DNA from: a virus | Direction: 5' to 3' (one strand) | Virus record (IMG/VR): IMGVR_UViG_3300011116_000066 | Coordinates: 1-49,428 of that record | DNA: 49,428 bases | Shown here: one piece after another, positions 14,360 to 26,600 of the stretch | How the letters are laid out: every line of letters starts with the position of its first letter | Position numbering within the stretch: the stretch's first letter is position 1 | Program-made: the position numbers and the translations under genes | The notes under the pieces: model-generated | The model's input: only the letters and a program-made list of their open reading frames with translations | Databases searched by the model: none | Told to the model about the DNA's origin: nothing

Positions 14360-14547
14360 GCGATGAAGAGATACTGCGTCAGGTATATCTGATGGGCAAT
14401 GAGATGCTACCTAAAGAATGGGTGGAAGAACTTTGCACACGCCTAGCGGCGGCAATCGACAAAGCTGAAAACAAGTACGACGAAGGCTTCGCTGACGGCT
14501 TCGCTGACGGCATAGAGCACGCAAACGAATTCCCACAAGCCAAGTAA
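14332..14547 (+). CDS. Small acidic protein with tandem repeat, 71 aa
   Basis: ATG 14332 has GGAG at 14322-14325 and lies inside the end of the HTH gene. The protein is helical, and its C-terminal region contains an exact 12-base direct repeat encoding GFADGFADG. No family recognised. Confidence 0.55.
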   Translation: MQSIQPKNLSDEEILRQVYLMGNEMLPKEWVEELCTRLAAAIDKAENKYDEGFADGFADGIEHANEFPQAK

Positions 14548-14560
14548 CCAAAGGATACAC

Positions 14561-17482
14561 ATGACATCCGCTGAATTTTTAGCGGTGGTTTTGCCGTCCG
14601 AGGGTTTTGGCCTTTACTGCGCGGTAGAACTCACAAAAAAGAAAGAGCATGTATATGCGGCAAAGATTGAGGAACTTATCCCGACGATCGAGGAGTGGCA
14701 CGCCAACAACTACGACGTCTTCTATGGACTAGCTACCTTTGACAAGAAGCGCGGCGCTGAGGAAGCTCAGTACCTCAAGTCGTTCTTTGTTGACTTGGAT
14801 GGGTACGCTACCAAGAAGGCGGCGGCTGATGCGCTGATTGAGTTCCTGACAAGGTCTGGGCTTGATGCGCTAGGTACGCCATGGGTGGTTGACTCAGGCG
14901 GGGGCTTACATTGCTACTGGCCACTCAAGGACGAGATTCCTGCAACTATATGGACACCTGTTGCCGAGAACCTGAAGCGTCTGTGCAAACAGGAAGGCTT
15001 CAACATCGACATGACGGTGACAGCGGACACTGCGCGTATCTTGCGTGTGCCCGGAACTGCCAACAACAAGAAGAAGTACGCGACGCCGCGCCCTGTGCGC
15101 GTAGTCCAAGAAGGCGACATCTTTGACTTCTCGACTTTTTCGCCACTTGTTTACGAGAAGTTGCAGGAGGTGCCTGCACCCCCTGCACCCAAGTTTGACC
15201 TCCCCGGCCAACGCCCAACTGCGCAGACACGCGGTCAGGTAAAGCTGATACAGGATAGCTTTACATTGTTTGGGAACTTTGAGAATCAGTGCGGTCAGGT
15301 TCAGGACTACATCGCCACAGCTATGGAAGACGGCAAGGAACCCATTTGGCGTGGACTCCTGTCTTGGGCAAAGGTCTGTGAGGATGGCGCAGAGAAGGCG
15401 ATCTGGTTGTCGGACATGCACCCATACCCGCACGAGCGGATGCACCAGAAGATTGCGGAGATCAAAGGGCCGTACGCGTGCATGAAGATGGACAGCGAGA
15501 ACCCCGGAATCTGCACAAAATGTAAGCACTGGGGCAAGATCACCAACCCTCTAATACTGGGGCGCGAGATCAAGGTGGACAACACCGCCAAAGAGATCAT
15601 GCTGTCTGCGCCTGCTGAAGAAGACTTTGACGAAGCCGAGCTTGACTCTGAGGAAGCCTACGAGCCAGAAGATACGGGTTTACCCCTAGCACCTAGCGTG
15701 GTACGTCCTGTGCCCCCTCGTGGCTACAGCTATGGCGAGCATGGTGGCGTGTACTGCACGCGTTCCGAGGAAGATGAAGAGGGCAAGAAGGTAAAGAAGA
15801 ATATTCAACTGGTTCCCTACGACTTGTTTGTGGTTGACCTCTTGAAGATGGAGAACGACCACCTGATTCACATGGCCGCTGTACGACCCGAAGGCGTGCA
15901 GACGCTTAACTTCCCACAGAAATCTATTGTCAGTAAGGACGAGACGCTCAAGTGGTTGGCTAGTCAGAACATTGTCAGTACCTTTGCGGGTCACGACAAG
16001 ACGCTGTTTGAGTATGTGCGTTCATGCGTAGGTGAGGCTTCACAGAACCGCAAGCCAGTCGAGGTGCCGTTCCAATGTGGATGGCAGGCAGATCAATCGT
16101 TTGTCTACAACAACCGCGTGTTCAGTAAAGATGGGCGCGAGACTCGGATACCCATGCCCGGGCTTGAGAACATCAACCGCAACACCAACGGCAAGGGCGA
16201 CCTTGATACGTGGCGGCATCTGTGGAAGACGATCTTTGTGGAGAAAGAAGGTATGGAGACAGCCTTGGCTGTGGCTCTGGACTCCTTTGGATCACCGCTT
16301 ATGCGCTTCACCGAGTACGAAGGCTTTGTCTGGCACATCGGCTCACAGTGGTCGGGCACAGGTAAGTCTTTAGTTCTAAGTGCCAAGGCTGGTGTGTGGG
16401 GTCACCCCCTGCGCTACCGCACAGGCAAGAGTACTTCTCCTGTTGCGATGCAACAAAGGGCGGGTTTGCTTAACAGCATGCCGCTTCTGATTGACGAGAT
16501 CACCAACACCCAACGCAAAGACATGGAGTGGGCACCCGCCTTTATCTTTGACTACGCAGAGGGTCAGGGCAAGGAGCGTATGGAGTCCGGCTCCAACAAG
16601 GAACGTATCAATAATAGTACGTGGACTGCTACGTGCACGATGACGTCCAACACGAAGCTGACAGACTACATGGCGGGGGCTCGGGCTCACAGTTCCAACG
16701 GCGAGCTTTTGCGTATGCTTGAGTGGACGCCGCACATTAAGCTGAAGTTCACAGCCGAGGAGCGCAAGACCTTGCTTGAGATCAAACGTAACTATGGCGT
16801 AGCGGGTGAGGCTTGGGTTCGGTGGTTAGCTGTCAACCAGAAGACTGCCGAGGAGATTGTCCGCAAGGTTCACATCCATCTGAAGAAGGTCTTTAACTTC
16901 AACGACGACGAGCGCTACTGGCATGCAGGCTGTACTACAACTGTAGCGGCGGCTATTCTTCTGCGTAAAGAGTACTCTGGCATCCTAGACGTGGAGATCA
17001 ACAAGGTCATCAACGCTCTGAAAGGACTTGTGGAGAGAGCCCGTGGCGTCATCAAGACAAGCGTGCGCTCTGCTGAAGATGTGCTCAACGCTTACATCGG
17101 TGACAACTACGGAAGCTTCATTGTTCTGAAGAAAGTTGAGGGCAGAATCCTAGCAGCGTGGGGCGACAACGGCGACATCGTTGACCGCTCGACCACCAAG
17201 AGCAAGGTGCTCGGCAGAGTGGAGCATGGGCTTATGTCGCCGGGCTACAGAGAGTTCTACATTGAAGAGCAGTTACTCAAGAAGCATTGCGTGAGCATGA
17301 GCTTTGGCTACGACGAGTTCAAGGCGCAGATGGAGGAGTTGTTTACCTGCAAATATGTCAAGAAAGATATGCTGTCCCGTACCAACGGCCCTGCCATGCG
17401 TGTGAATACCATGCACATAACTTTTAGGGAAGAAGTCTTTGATGGTAATACTGTATCCGTGGGCGAAGCTAAAGCCGGGTGA
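14561..17482 (+). CDS. Primase-polymerase fused to DUF927-like helicase
   Basis: A 973-residue replication protein. The N-terminus is an archaeo-eukaryotic primase domain: FFVDLDGY with D78 and D80 as metal ligands, SGGGLHCYW with H117, and a conserved RILRVPGT segment. A cysteine group (CMKMDSENPGICTKC, near 305-320) may bind zinc. After an acidic linker, the C-terminal half is a DUF927/D5-like AAA+ helicase with Walker A SGTGKS (598-603) and LLIDEIT as Walker B. One polypeptide can thus lay primers and unwind the fork, working with the polymerase at 6315. The Walker and metal motifs look intact. Confidence 0.9.
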   Translation: MTSAEFLAVVLPSEGFGLYCAVELTKKKEHVYAAKIEELIPTIEEWHANNYDVFYGLATFDKKRGAEEAQYLKSFFVDLDGYATKKAAADALIEFLTRSGLDALGTPWVVDSGGGLHCYWPLKDEIPATIWTPVAENLKRLCKQEGFNIDMTVTADTARILRVPGTANNKKKYATPRPVRVVQEGDIFDFSTFSPLVYEKLQEVPAPPAPKFDLPGQRPTAQTRGQVKLIQDSFTLFGNFENQCGQVQDYIATAMEDGKEPIWRGLLSWAKVCEDGAEKAIWLSDMHPYPHERMHQKIAEIKGPYACMKMDSENPGICTKCKHWGKITNPLILGREIKVDNTAKEIMLSAPAEEDFDEAELDSEEAYEPEDTGLPLAPSVVRPVPPRGYSYGEHGGVYCTRSEEDEEGKKVKKNIQLVPYDLFVVDLLKMENDHLIHMAAVRPEGVQTLNFPQKSIVSKDETLKWLASQNIVSTFAGHDKTLFEYVRSCVGEASQNRKPVEVPFQCGWQADQSFVYNNRVFSKDGRETRIPMPGLENINRNTNGKGDLDTWRHLWKTIFVEKEGMETALAVALDSFGSPLMRFTEYEGFVWHIGSQWSGTGKSLVLSAKAGVWGHPLRYRTGKSTSPVAMQQRAGLLNSMPLLIDEITNTQRKDMEWAPAFIFDYAEGQGKERMESGSNKERINNSTWTATCTMTSNTKLTDYMAGARAHSSNGELLRMLEWTPHIKLKFTAEERKTLLEIKRNYGVAGEAWVRWLAVNQKTAEEIVRKVHIHLKKVFNFNDDERYWHAGCTTTVAAAILLRKEYSGILDVEINKVINALKGLVERARGVIKTSVRSAEDVLNAYIGDNYGSFIVLKKVEGRILAAWGDNGDIVDRSTTKSKVLGRVEHGLMSPGYREFYIEEQLLKKHCVSMSFGYDEFKAQMEELFTCKYVKKDMLSRTNGPAMRVNTMHITFREEVFDGNTVSVGEAKAG

Positions 17483-17660
17483 GGGCTTCTTTGTCCCGGG
17501 GCTAGACGTGGAAAGGGTGAGGGAGATGGGCTTACGTGCCGCTCTCCCTCACCGCATCCAAGCGCGTGCTGTCGTGGGTATTAAGAACCACCGACTAGGC
17601 GTATGGTTTTATCGGAAATTTCCCGCGTCGTATTTGCAAGCCCAATCTTCATCTTCCTGA
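17442..17660 (+). CDS. Small phage protein overlapping a convergent gene
   Basis: A 72-residue protein starting at ATG 17442 inside the end of the primase-helicase gene. The pattern KPGEGFFVPGLD, a VREMGLRAAL helix, RAVVGI and GVWFYR resembles a family of small phage hypothetical proteins I recognise by pattern, which makes it likely to be real. Its last 80 bases (17581-17660) run antisense over the 3' end of the giant virion gene. The conserved GVWFYR itself lies in that overlap. It also contains the 11-bp inverted repeat at 17516-17553. Function unknown. Confidence 0.6.
   Translation: MVILYPWAKLKPGEGFFVPGLDVERVREMGLRAALPHRIQARAVVGIKNHRLGVWFYRKFPASYLQAQSSSS
17516..17553. repeat. Perfect 11-bp inverted repeat at the gene convergence
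   Basis: GGTGAGGGAGA (17516-17526) pairs perfectly with TCTCCCTCACC (17543-17553) around a 16-base loop that contains a further GGC/GCC pair. It lies 28 bases past the end of the giant - strand gene and 34 bases past the primase stop, where both transcription units end. Neither side has a long U-run, so it would be a non-standard bidirectional terminator or a transcript 3'-end protector. Confidence 0.5.
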
Positions 17661-20600
17661 TCTGGTCAAGCTGTTCACGCTTGGCTTCAGGCGTCATCTT
17701 AGATGCGGCAATTGCTCTCTCTGCCTGCGTCAGTATGTTCATGTTTGCCTTGAACGTGTTAGCCAGTTCTGCCTGCATGTAGTCGGAGCCGCGCTTGGTT
17801 ATCAAGGCTTGGGCTTCCTGAACCTTGCCTTCTTCCACCAATTTGTTGACGGTTGCCTTGACTTGCAGAACCTCGTTCATGCGCTCGTACACAGAGTTGA
17901 TGATGCCGCCTGCGTCGTTGGGTTGGAACGCACCGCCCACAATCGGGTATTCAGACAAACGTTTGACCGCCTGTTCTGGAGTTTCCTTGGATGGCACGCC
18001 TATGCTGATTGCTTGCAAGAAAGCCAGACCCATCGTTCCTGTATAGCCACTGACAAGCGCCTCGATCTTGATTGGAGACACGCCCAAAGTACTACCGACA
18101 AACTTAGCGGCATCGCTTGTGTTAACGCGGTACTGCTCTTCCGGCAACAACTGCTTCTCGCGTGCTGACAGAATGTCGCGGCCTGTATAGAACGACTTGC
18201 CCAGACCTACTTCGATCAAAGGCTTAGCCGCTTGCGGGATGCCGTAAGACGAACCACCGGGGACTGTTTGCAACAAGATCTGCTTAAACGCCTTGACTGC
18301 TTCTTCTCCGCCATGTTCTGTGGTCATGCTGTTGTACAGCGCCTCAGGGATAGCTTTGAACACATAGCCAATCTCAAACGGCACAGGGATTTTGATAGGC
18401 TCGTCGACACCGGGCAGACGCACAAACCAGTTGCCATACTTCTGGTCAGGGGTAGCATTCTTATAGGCGTCGTCGTCCTCCATCATCAAGGCGTAGGCAA
18501 ACGTAGCCGCCGCCATCATGCCGCCACGCATCAACATCTTTTCACGGATACGCAGTTGGTCGTTGAAAGGCATCTTACCAAACAGTGCCTTATGCATCAC
18601 GTTCAGACCTTGGATCTGCGCATTGAAGAAAGGAATCAACGCGTTGGCTACATGGATGCTTGGGGAAGCGCCGCGCTTATTAAAGTTCATGGACTCAAGC
18701 GCCATGAGCGTGGCTTCCATCTCAGACAAACCTTGTTCAATGTAGCTGTTGTACTGGGCACGCCGTGTGAGCGCGTCAGCCTCCATACCCATCGCTTCAA
18801 ACTTGCCAAGCGCTGTCATCCATCCGGGCTTGCCGTCTGAGATCTCACGCAGAATCATAGACAAGTCTTCGCTTGTGCCACGGAAGTACTGACCGCCTAC
18901 AATCCCGCGCTTCTCTAGCTTCTCTTTAGCCGCGCCGTTAATCTCTTTCAACGCACCAAGTACGGGTGTGAAGTCAGCGCCCGACAGGATAGGAGCCGCC
19001 AACGAGTCACGGAACAACTGCTTGGCCATGTACAGGGGGCTGAGCGTCACAGCCTTGCGCAAAACTTGCGCAGGCATAGCCATGACACGGAACAGGAACG
19101 GCATTTGCGTGGGGATACCCTCCATGCCCTTAACCAACAAGTCGGCAGGCACGCCTGTCTCAAACTCCTTGTTGCCAATCATCACCTTCTCTGTAGCGAT
19201 GATCGCGTAACGGTCATCTCCTTCTACTTTAAATTTGACAACGTCGGGGCCGTCGGCTTTTTTGACTAACGTGGCGGCTTTCAGGTCGACCAGTTCCATG
19301 ACTGCGTTTTTGGTTGCAAGGTTACGCATGCCCATGTCCACTAACATGTTGGTGTTCTGCACCGAGCTAGTCATGAAGTCAATGATGGCGGTGTCGCCTC
19401 CCACCAACTTGTCTAGGTAAGGTTGCTCAGCAATACTGCCGATGCGGATGGGGCTTTCGTTGCCGATCACCAACTCGACGACACCTTTGCGCTCACGATA
19501 GAACGGGATGTAATCGTCCTCTGCCACAAGCTTCTTGACAAGCGCTTTAGACAAAGCGCCGGTGCTGGCTACAAAGTCCAAAAGGTCGCGATTGTACTTG
19601 TTGTACTCTGTGCGGGCTTCCTCAAAGATGTCTTTCAGCGCTTGGTTTTTGTTAACTAAGTTAGTAACTTCGTCAAGCATAGCCTCTGTCAATACAGGTT
19701 TGCCGTCCTTGTCAGTGCCAAAGTTGAGCGTCTCAATGCCTTTGTTCTTAGCACGAATAGCCGCCATGTAAGTTGTAAACACTTGGTTTACAGCCTCGCC
19801 ATTACCAATGTACTGCTTGGCATCTTTCAGCTTGTTCACAACACCGGCAATATTAGCGCCCCCAGTTGTCTCAACTAAGCGCTCAACACGGCCATCGTCA
19901 CGGGTAACTTCCTTGATTGACGGCGCTCCATCAGATACGGCCTTAGACACAATGTTCATACGTTGGTCGTATGAACGGAGGTAGTACAGCATCTGAGTGC
20001 CCTTGAGCGGCTCCATGTACTTAGCCAAACGCTCAAAGCCTGCAAAGCGGTCAACAAGCTGTGTCTCAAACGCAAGGCCGGATGTGTTGGCTTTGATGCT
20101 GTCCCACCAAGTTCTGTCCTGCGCCACTGTCTTGGTAACAGTTGAGCTAACTCTCTCAAAGTCAGCGTTTGCAAACTGTGGTTTACGTGACAGAAGAACG
20201 CCTTTGGCTTTGCCAATACGATCAATGTTGGTCGCAACAATCTGAGCGCCTTGTTCCTTGTCGGTAAAATCAACGTAATTAAAAGTAGAGTCTTTGTCAA
20301 TCCTGTCATTACGAGACAAGCCGTCCAAAAACTTGTTGCCCGAAATGCCGTACTTATTCATTGCTAGCGAAGCTAAACGATCCCCGCCAAGCACTTTGCT
20401 AAGCGCAGTGTAAATATGTTTACCTTCAGCTGGCTTAGAGTCCGGCAACAAGCTGAGGAACTTAATTTGCGCTTCTTCAGACAAGTCATTAAACAACTCG
20501 CGCACAGCTTTATCCACAGGCTCTGGTTGTTTGTCTGCCAACGCGTTCCACATCAAGTACGTATTGTCTGGATGCAAATGTATTGTGCGCATCATCGAAC

Positions 20601-23600
20601 CTGTAGGGCTTACAGGTTTAGGCACAGGGTTGGCTGTTGGCGGTTCAAAAACAAAATTGTTTTTGTTTAATTTTTTTAAGTGCGCCAATGAGCTTACAGC
20701 TTCATCGTAATACGATTTGAACTTGGGGTCAGTTGCAAATACTTTTACATACTTTTCTTTTTCTGTTTCAAGTGTTTTAAACGCAGCGTCTAAACGTTCT
20801 TTAAACGTATCGCCTTGTTTTTGATTTGCCTCATACAACACTTGCCCGGCGGTATGCTCTTCACCGCCACGCTCTGCAAAATAAAGATCTGACCATGTTT
20901 TTCCTTTGTACAATGGATCTGCATAAGGGGTCTTGAGCCCCGCAAGATCTAAACTTGCTACAAAAGAATCAAAAGCTTTTTTGTCTTGCTCGTATTTAAA
21001 TGCCGGGCCCGCTTTTAAAGAAGCATCAATGGTTGAGGCTGGCGAAAAATTTGTTCCTTCACTAACGCGTTTTTGCAATATTCTTAAAGCGTTTGCCATT
21101 CTGCTCGCGTACTTAGCAGGAACACTCCCTAACTTGTCTTCTTTGTTTGCTGCATTACGTTTAAACTCATAGAAGTCTTCGCTTGTGTGGCCTTCAAAAG
21201 TTGGTCGTTGTGATTCTTCCCAAGCTTTTACTTCCGGAAGATTTTCCCACTCTTCCATTGCAGCCATTTGCAGCTTAGACACTTCTATCGACCGGTATGA
21301 ATTGGCTGTGCCATATCTTTGAGCGCGATATGAACCCCAACTATATGCCTGAATGCCTTCGCCAGTGCCCATAAAACCAAAATCAAACTGGTCAAATGTT
21401 GCGCCTGTGCCATGCCATGTGCCACGAAGTTCTAGCTGGGCGCAACCATAAGCAAAATTGACCAAGTCACCGGCAGTAATTTCGCTTGTGGGAATACCCA
21501 GTTTGTTCAAAGCTTTCTTAAACGCGTCAATGATTGAACTCAACCATCCAAACAACGGGCCCTTTCTAGTTTGCATAACACCGGCTTGCACAGCTTCTTC
21601 GACCGCATACGCTAACAACTCATCGTCAACTTGAGTGTCGGGTGTCTCCGCCATCTCCACACGCTGCATGGCTTTACGGCCAATCTGCGCTTCAAGTGAG
21701 TTGTCTGTGCGCTCAGCCCAACCTTTAACAGTACTTACCAAACGATTGAACTGCGCGGCATTAAAAAAGTTACGGAAGCCAATGTGCACGCCAACTTCGT
21801 GGAGCAACACACCAAGGCCATGGCCCTTACCAATGTTGTTGGCAAACAAAACTGCGCGTCCATCTTCTGCAAAACCTTTAGCGTCTGAAGGAATTTTGTC
21901 TTTGTACTCTGGGTTCTTTTTAAGAAACTCTTCAACACTGTTGAACAGTTCAACGTTGCCGCGTGCAGTTACGTCACCGCCCATGGCTTCTTCGAGTTCG
22001 GCTTTTAATGTTTTAACATCTGTGCCCGTAGTTGACTCGCCGCGAGAAAAGTTAAAGTCGCCATTAAAGTCAAAGCTACCTTGCGTCTTGCCTTCGCCGT
22101 ATTGGTTAATATCTATTCCACCTTGATCGGCTTCTCCAAAATAAACATCTTCAAGCGCTTTAACTTTGGCCGTAGGCTTAAACAACTTTTCCAGCTTGGC
22201 GTCAGACATTCTTCCTGTACGCAAAGGCTTACCTTTGGCTTGTCCAACGGAGCTTAGCGTTGTTGCCGCTTTTTGTTTTTTGCTTGGTTTGCCTTCAAGG
22301 AATACTTCTTCCTGCGCTTCAACAGAAGCAATTCCCTGCAACACGCTGACTTTGGCTTGTGCGTTGATGACATCGTCAAGCTCAGACTTGGGGTCATTGA
22401 TAATTTTCTTGAGTTCAGCTTCGGTGTTAGGGCCGGGGATAGCTTCAGCTTCAAGCAACAAATCGCCAAGCTGGTCGGCGTATGTTTTACGAATTTGTTC
22501 TTTAAGCGCTTCTCTCTCGGCAGCAGCTTCTTCTTTATCCAACGCTTCCATTGCTTTAATACGCAACCTATCTGCTTCCTTCTCAGCAGTAGTCTGGATG
22601 CGCTCAACCTTGCCTTCTTCGCGTTTGATACCTTCGCCGCCAAGCTTGTCTTTCCAAAAGTCTTCTAACTTCTGTTGCTCGGTTTTAGCTTGCTCTTTAA
22701 ACTCAGTAGCGCGTTTCTCGGCGGCTTTGAGCGTTGCTCTTTGTGCGTCAGCGTTTTTCTTAGCTTGTTGGTAAGCAAATGGGTATGAACTAGGCTTGTC
22801 AAGAACGCTCTCCCCGCGCATGGTGGCAAGGTTGGCTTCCAGCATTTCTAAATACTGACGTTCCATCTTGACGTTGCCGTCCAACATGGCTTGGGCTACT
22901 GCATAACCGCCGTCGTGTTCAGTTGAACGCTCATTTACCAAGTCGGTAAGTTCATCCTCTTGCGTTTCAACTTGCTTCTTGAGGTCGTCAATAACGCTTT
23001 TCTTTTCTTCGTACCGGAACAACTCGTATGTGGCAAGCTCGGTGCGATTAGCGCCACCTTCTTGTGCCAACACGCTATCAAAGCGTTTCTTAATTTTGTC
23101 CAGTTCTGCCTGCTCTTTATCAAGCGTTGTCTTAGCTTTTTCAAGATCGGCGCTGGCTTTACTAACTACGGGGTCAAGCAAGAACGCCATTGCGTCGTCC
23201 ATCTCACGACGAGCATTAGTAACTGCTTTTTCTACCGCTTGCTGATATGTACCGCGTTGTTGCTTAATAGCTTTCTCAGAATTAAGCATTGCTTTTTGTT
23301 CAGCAGATATGACCACTGAACCTTGCATAGCTTTCTTAACTTGTTTAATAGCCGTACGAAGCGGTTGCAATCTGTCGTTCAAAGCTTTTGCTGCTGCGCG
23401 AACATTTGCATTTGTGTCTTGCATAAACGACAGCAACTGATTGTCTGTGTCGTTAAGCCGTCGTCCGTCAGCTAACAGTCTCATGGCTTCATCAATTTGA
23501 TCTCTATACTTGGGCAAGTGTTCTGTTTTAAACTCTCTTACCAAACGCTCGGCAATTTGCTGTTCTTGCGCAGACATAGGCTGGAGCGTGCGGTACTTTT

Positions 23601-26600
23601 CCAGAATAACTTTTTCTTCCGGAGTTGTGCCTGCTTCTGGCATGCCCACAAACACTTTTGCTAACATCTCGTTAGAGTAGCGGCTTGTGTCTTTCCAAAA
23701 GTATTGCGTGTCTGCAATAATGCTGTCGCCACGTTCTTTGACTCTCTCAAGGAACTGCATGCGTTTGGTTACTGTTGCTTTTCTTACTAGCCGTTCTTGC
23801 TCAGACTTCTTAAACAGCGCCCGCGCTTTATCCAACGCTTCCCATACAGGGCGCATGCGGGGTGACTTGGCAAAGTTTGCCGGTGTTGCGCGGATGTAAC
23901 CCAACGCTTCTTGCGCCTCAGGGAACAATGCTTTCTGTCCTTGCGGCACAGTCTCTGTAGCGCGGATAGCGTCATTGATGGCTTGAATATCAACTTGTTT
24001 GACGTCGCGTCCGGCAACAATGGCATCCACTACTGGCTCAACCTTGTCCAGAATCTCACGCGTAGCTTGGTTCTTGTCCATCAGATCGGCGGCAGCATTG
24101 AGCGCATCGCGTGCACCGGGGCGCATACCACCCATCTTAGACATTTTGTTACGCACAAATTCTGTACGGCGGCGTAATTCACCGCGAAGAGTAGTCGCCG
24201 TTTCACCACGGGCTTCGGCTGTCTTCTTGGCTTCCTCTTCTTTGAACTGGCGCTTGAGCACGCCTGTCTCTACACGTTGTACTTTAACTTCAGGCTTTGC
24301 ATACAGCGCACGCATGGCTTCTTTGATGCGTTCTTGGAACTGCGCCACTTCTTGTGGCTGCATGCTTGGCACGCCTTCTTTGACTACGCGGCGTTCTGTC
24401 TTTGCGGCACGCACAACCTTGTTTGCTCGCATCTGTGCAGGCTCGACAATAACTTCTTCGTACTCAGCGCGTACAGGTTTTTGTTTTGCTCGGTCAACCC
24501 ATTCGTTGATTGCGTCAAATATATTAGATGCCGCTTTGATCGCTTCGTTTTGTGTAATGGCGGGGTTGCCTGCGGCGCGGCGGTTTAACGCGGCTTCTTG
24601 TAGCGCAGAAGAAATAAGTTGGCCACGCAGTTGTTCGGCTTGATTGGTCAGTGATTGTTCTGTAGACGCGGATACTCCTTTACCAAACCCGACAAGTCGA
24701 GTTTCCATTTCCCCTGTATCTGGGTTACGTACTTGTTCAGTTTCTTTACCAAGCGTTTGCTCTGTACGCAGTTGCTCAGTGATGTCGCTCAGCTTGGCCA
24801 TGGCCTCTTGCTGTTGACGGCGTGCGGCAACAACTTCACGGGCGTAATCGCCACCTTCTTTACTAAGCTGGTCAATCTTTTGAAGTGCCACCTTGCCTTT
24901 GGTCAAAGCTTCCATGGCTGCGGCACGCTCTGGTGCACCACGCTTACCTTGGGCTGGCATTGCGTAGCGGGCTGTGCGGTAGTCTTGATCGGCTTTGTCG
25001 GCTTCAGCAATTAAGGAGTCCAGCTTCTCTCGAATCTGTTCACCGCGTGGGATAGGCTTGATCTTGTCGCTGACTTTGATGACTGGCTCTTTGTTGAGCG
25101 CCTTCTCAAACATGGGGTCGAGGTAGTCAAAGTTAGGCTCAGCGTTCTTCTTTTGCTCTTCAACCTGTGCTTCAGACTCTTTGTACAGAGCCATCTGGTC
25201 TTTAGGCTGTGTAAGTTTCTGTTGGTCAAATGCCTGTTCTTGCTCGCGTTGGCGCGTGGCGGCTTTGGCTTCTGAACCCACGCGCAGTTTGAGCGCGTTA
25301 AAGATGTCATCGCTACGCAGACCTTCTGGCAAACCCGTCAGCGTTGGGCGTGTCTGTACAAGCTGTTGCGCCTTGGGGAAGTCCTGCATCAAATAGTCAG
25401 TGTAATCTTTGATGGCTTCAGCTTTGTACTTGGGGCTGTAGCTAGCGGCGGTATTCATCTGGTCGTTAGCCAGTGCAACACGTTGGTCAGCGTACTCAGC
25501 AACTTGTTGTCGAGGAGTTAAAGGAGCCGCAGGTGTAGGGGGCGTAGCAATCTGTTGCTCGTAGTATTCAGGCTCCCGCGCCACCTTTTGCTCTTCTGTC
25601 TCAGGAGGCAAACCAAACGCGTACTCTTGGGGGGTGAGCTTAGCCACGCGCTCTTGCTCAGCCATCTGGCCAAGCTGTGCTTTGGCTTTGTAGTAATCTT
25701 CAGAAAGCGGCGTGATTTCTTTTGTTAACTCACGAAGTTGTGCGTTGATCTGCGTGTTGAACGCCTTGTCCGCATCGTATGTAGGTGAGTCTTTTGTTAC
25801 TTTTTTAAGCTGCGCAATCAAGTCTTGCTTCTGTTGAGCAAGGGTGTCGTACTTCTGCACAACTTCTTGTGCGTACTCTGGGGTTTGTTTACGCTGACGC
25901 TCTGCTTCAAGGCGCTTTTCTTCTTCTGCGCGGAGCGTGGCAAACTCATCTTGGGGTTTACCCGCACCTTTGGCACGACGACCTAGCGCCAAATCAAACA
26001 AACCTTGGGCTAACGCACCAACCGCGCCGCCATAAGCAGCGGACTCGCCCACGTCTTCAATAATAGATTGGTCAGGCTTGTAGATGCCCTTGGCAATTAA
26101 GTTCTGTGCAGTTTGAGATGCGGCTTCCTGCGCGGCTTCTTCGCCACCGGCCAGCAATGCACGTTTAACATAAGCCACAGCGCCATCTTTGACTGGCTCA
26201 GACACCCGTCCCAGAATACGGGCGGGAGCAAACATTTCACTTAGGCCAACAACTGTACCCAAGGCCGTAGCGCCTGCACGTTGTCCTTCTGTAGCCCCGC
26301 CAGTTTCTGCTCGCACACGAGCTTCTCCAGCACCTGCACCTGCACCAAGCGCTCCCATACCCACACGGCCTGCCGCACCCAACGGGCCAAGACCTAAGAA
26401 CGGAATGATTGAACCGGCAGCTTCACCAAATTTACGTCCCACCGTCTCTTCGTAGCCCGGCGCGGCTTCAAACGGTTTCTTGGCAGCGCCTGCTAGACTG
26501 GCAATACCAGAACGGGCAGCTTTCTCAGTTTCTTCGGGAAGTAATGCAGAAGCGCCGACAGCCGCGCTTTCAACCATACCAATAGCGCCGGGGGCTAGAC

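Noticed and set aside
14906-15529. 207-codon - strand frame inside the primase gene
   Set aside because: Antisense shadow of the primase-helicase with no ribosome binding site.
22273-22668. Long + strand frames opposite the giant gene, including one of 131 codons (22273-22668) and one of 214 codons (23999-24643)
   Set aside because: They are antisense to coiled-coil-rich coding sequence, have no ribosome binding sites and show no domain character.
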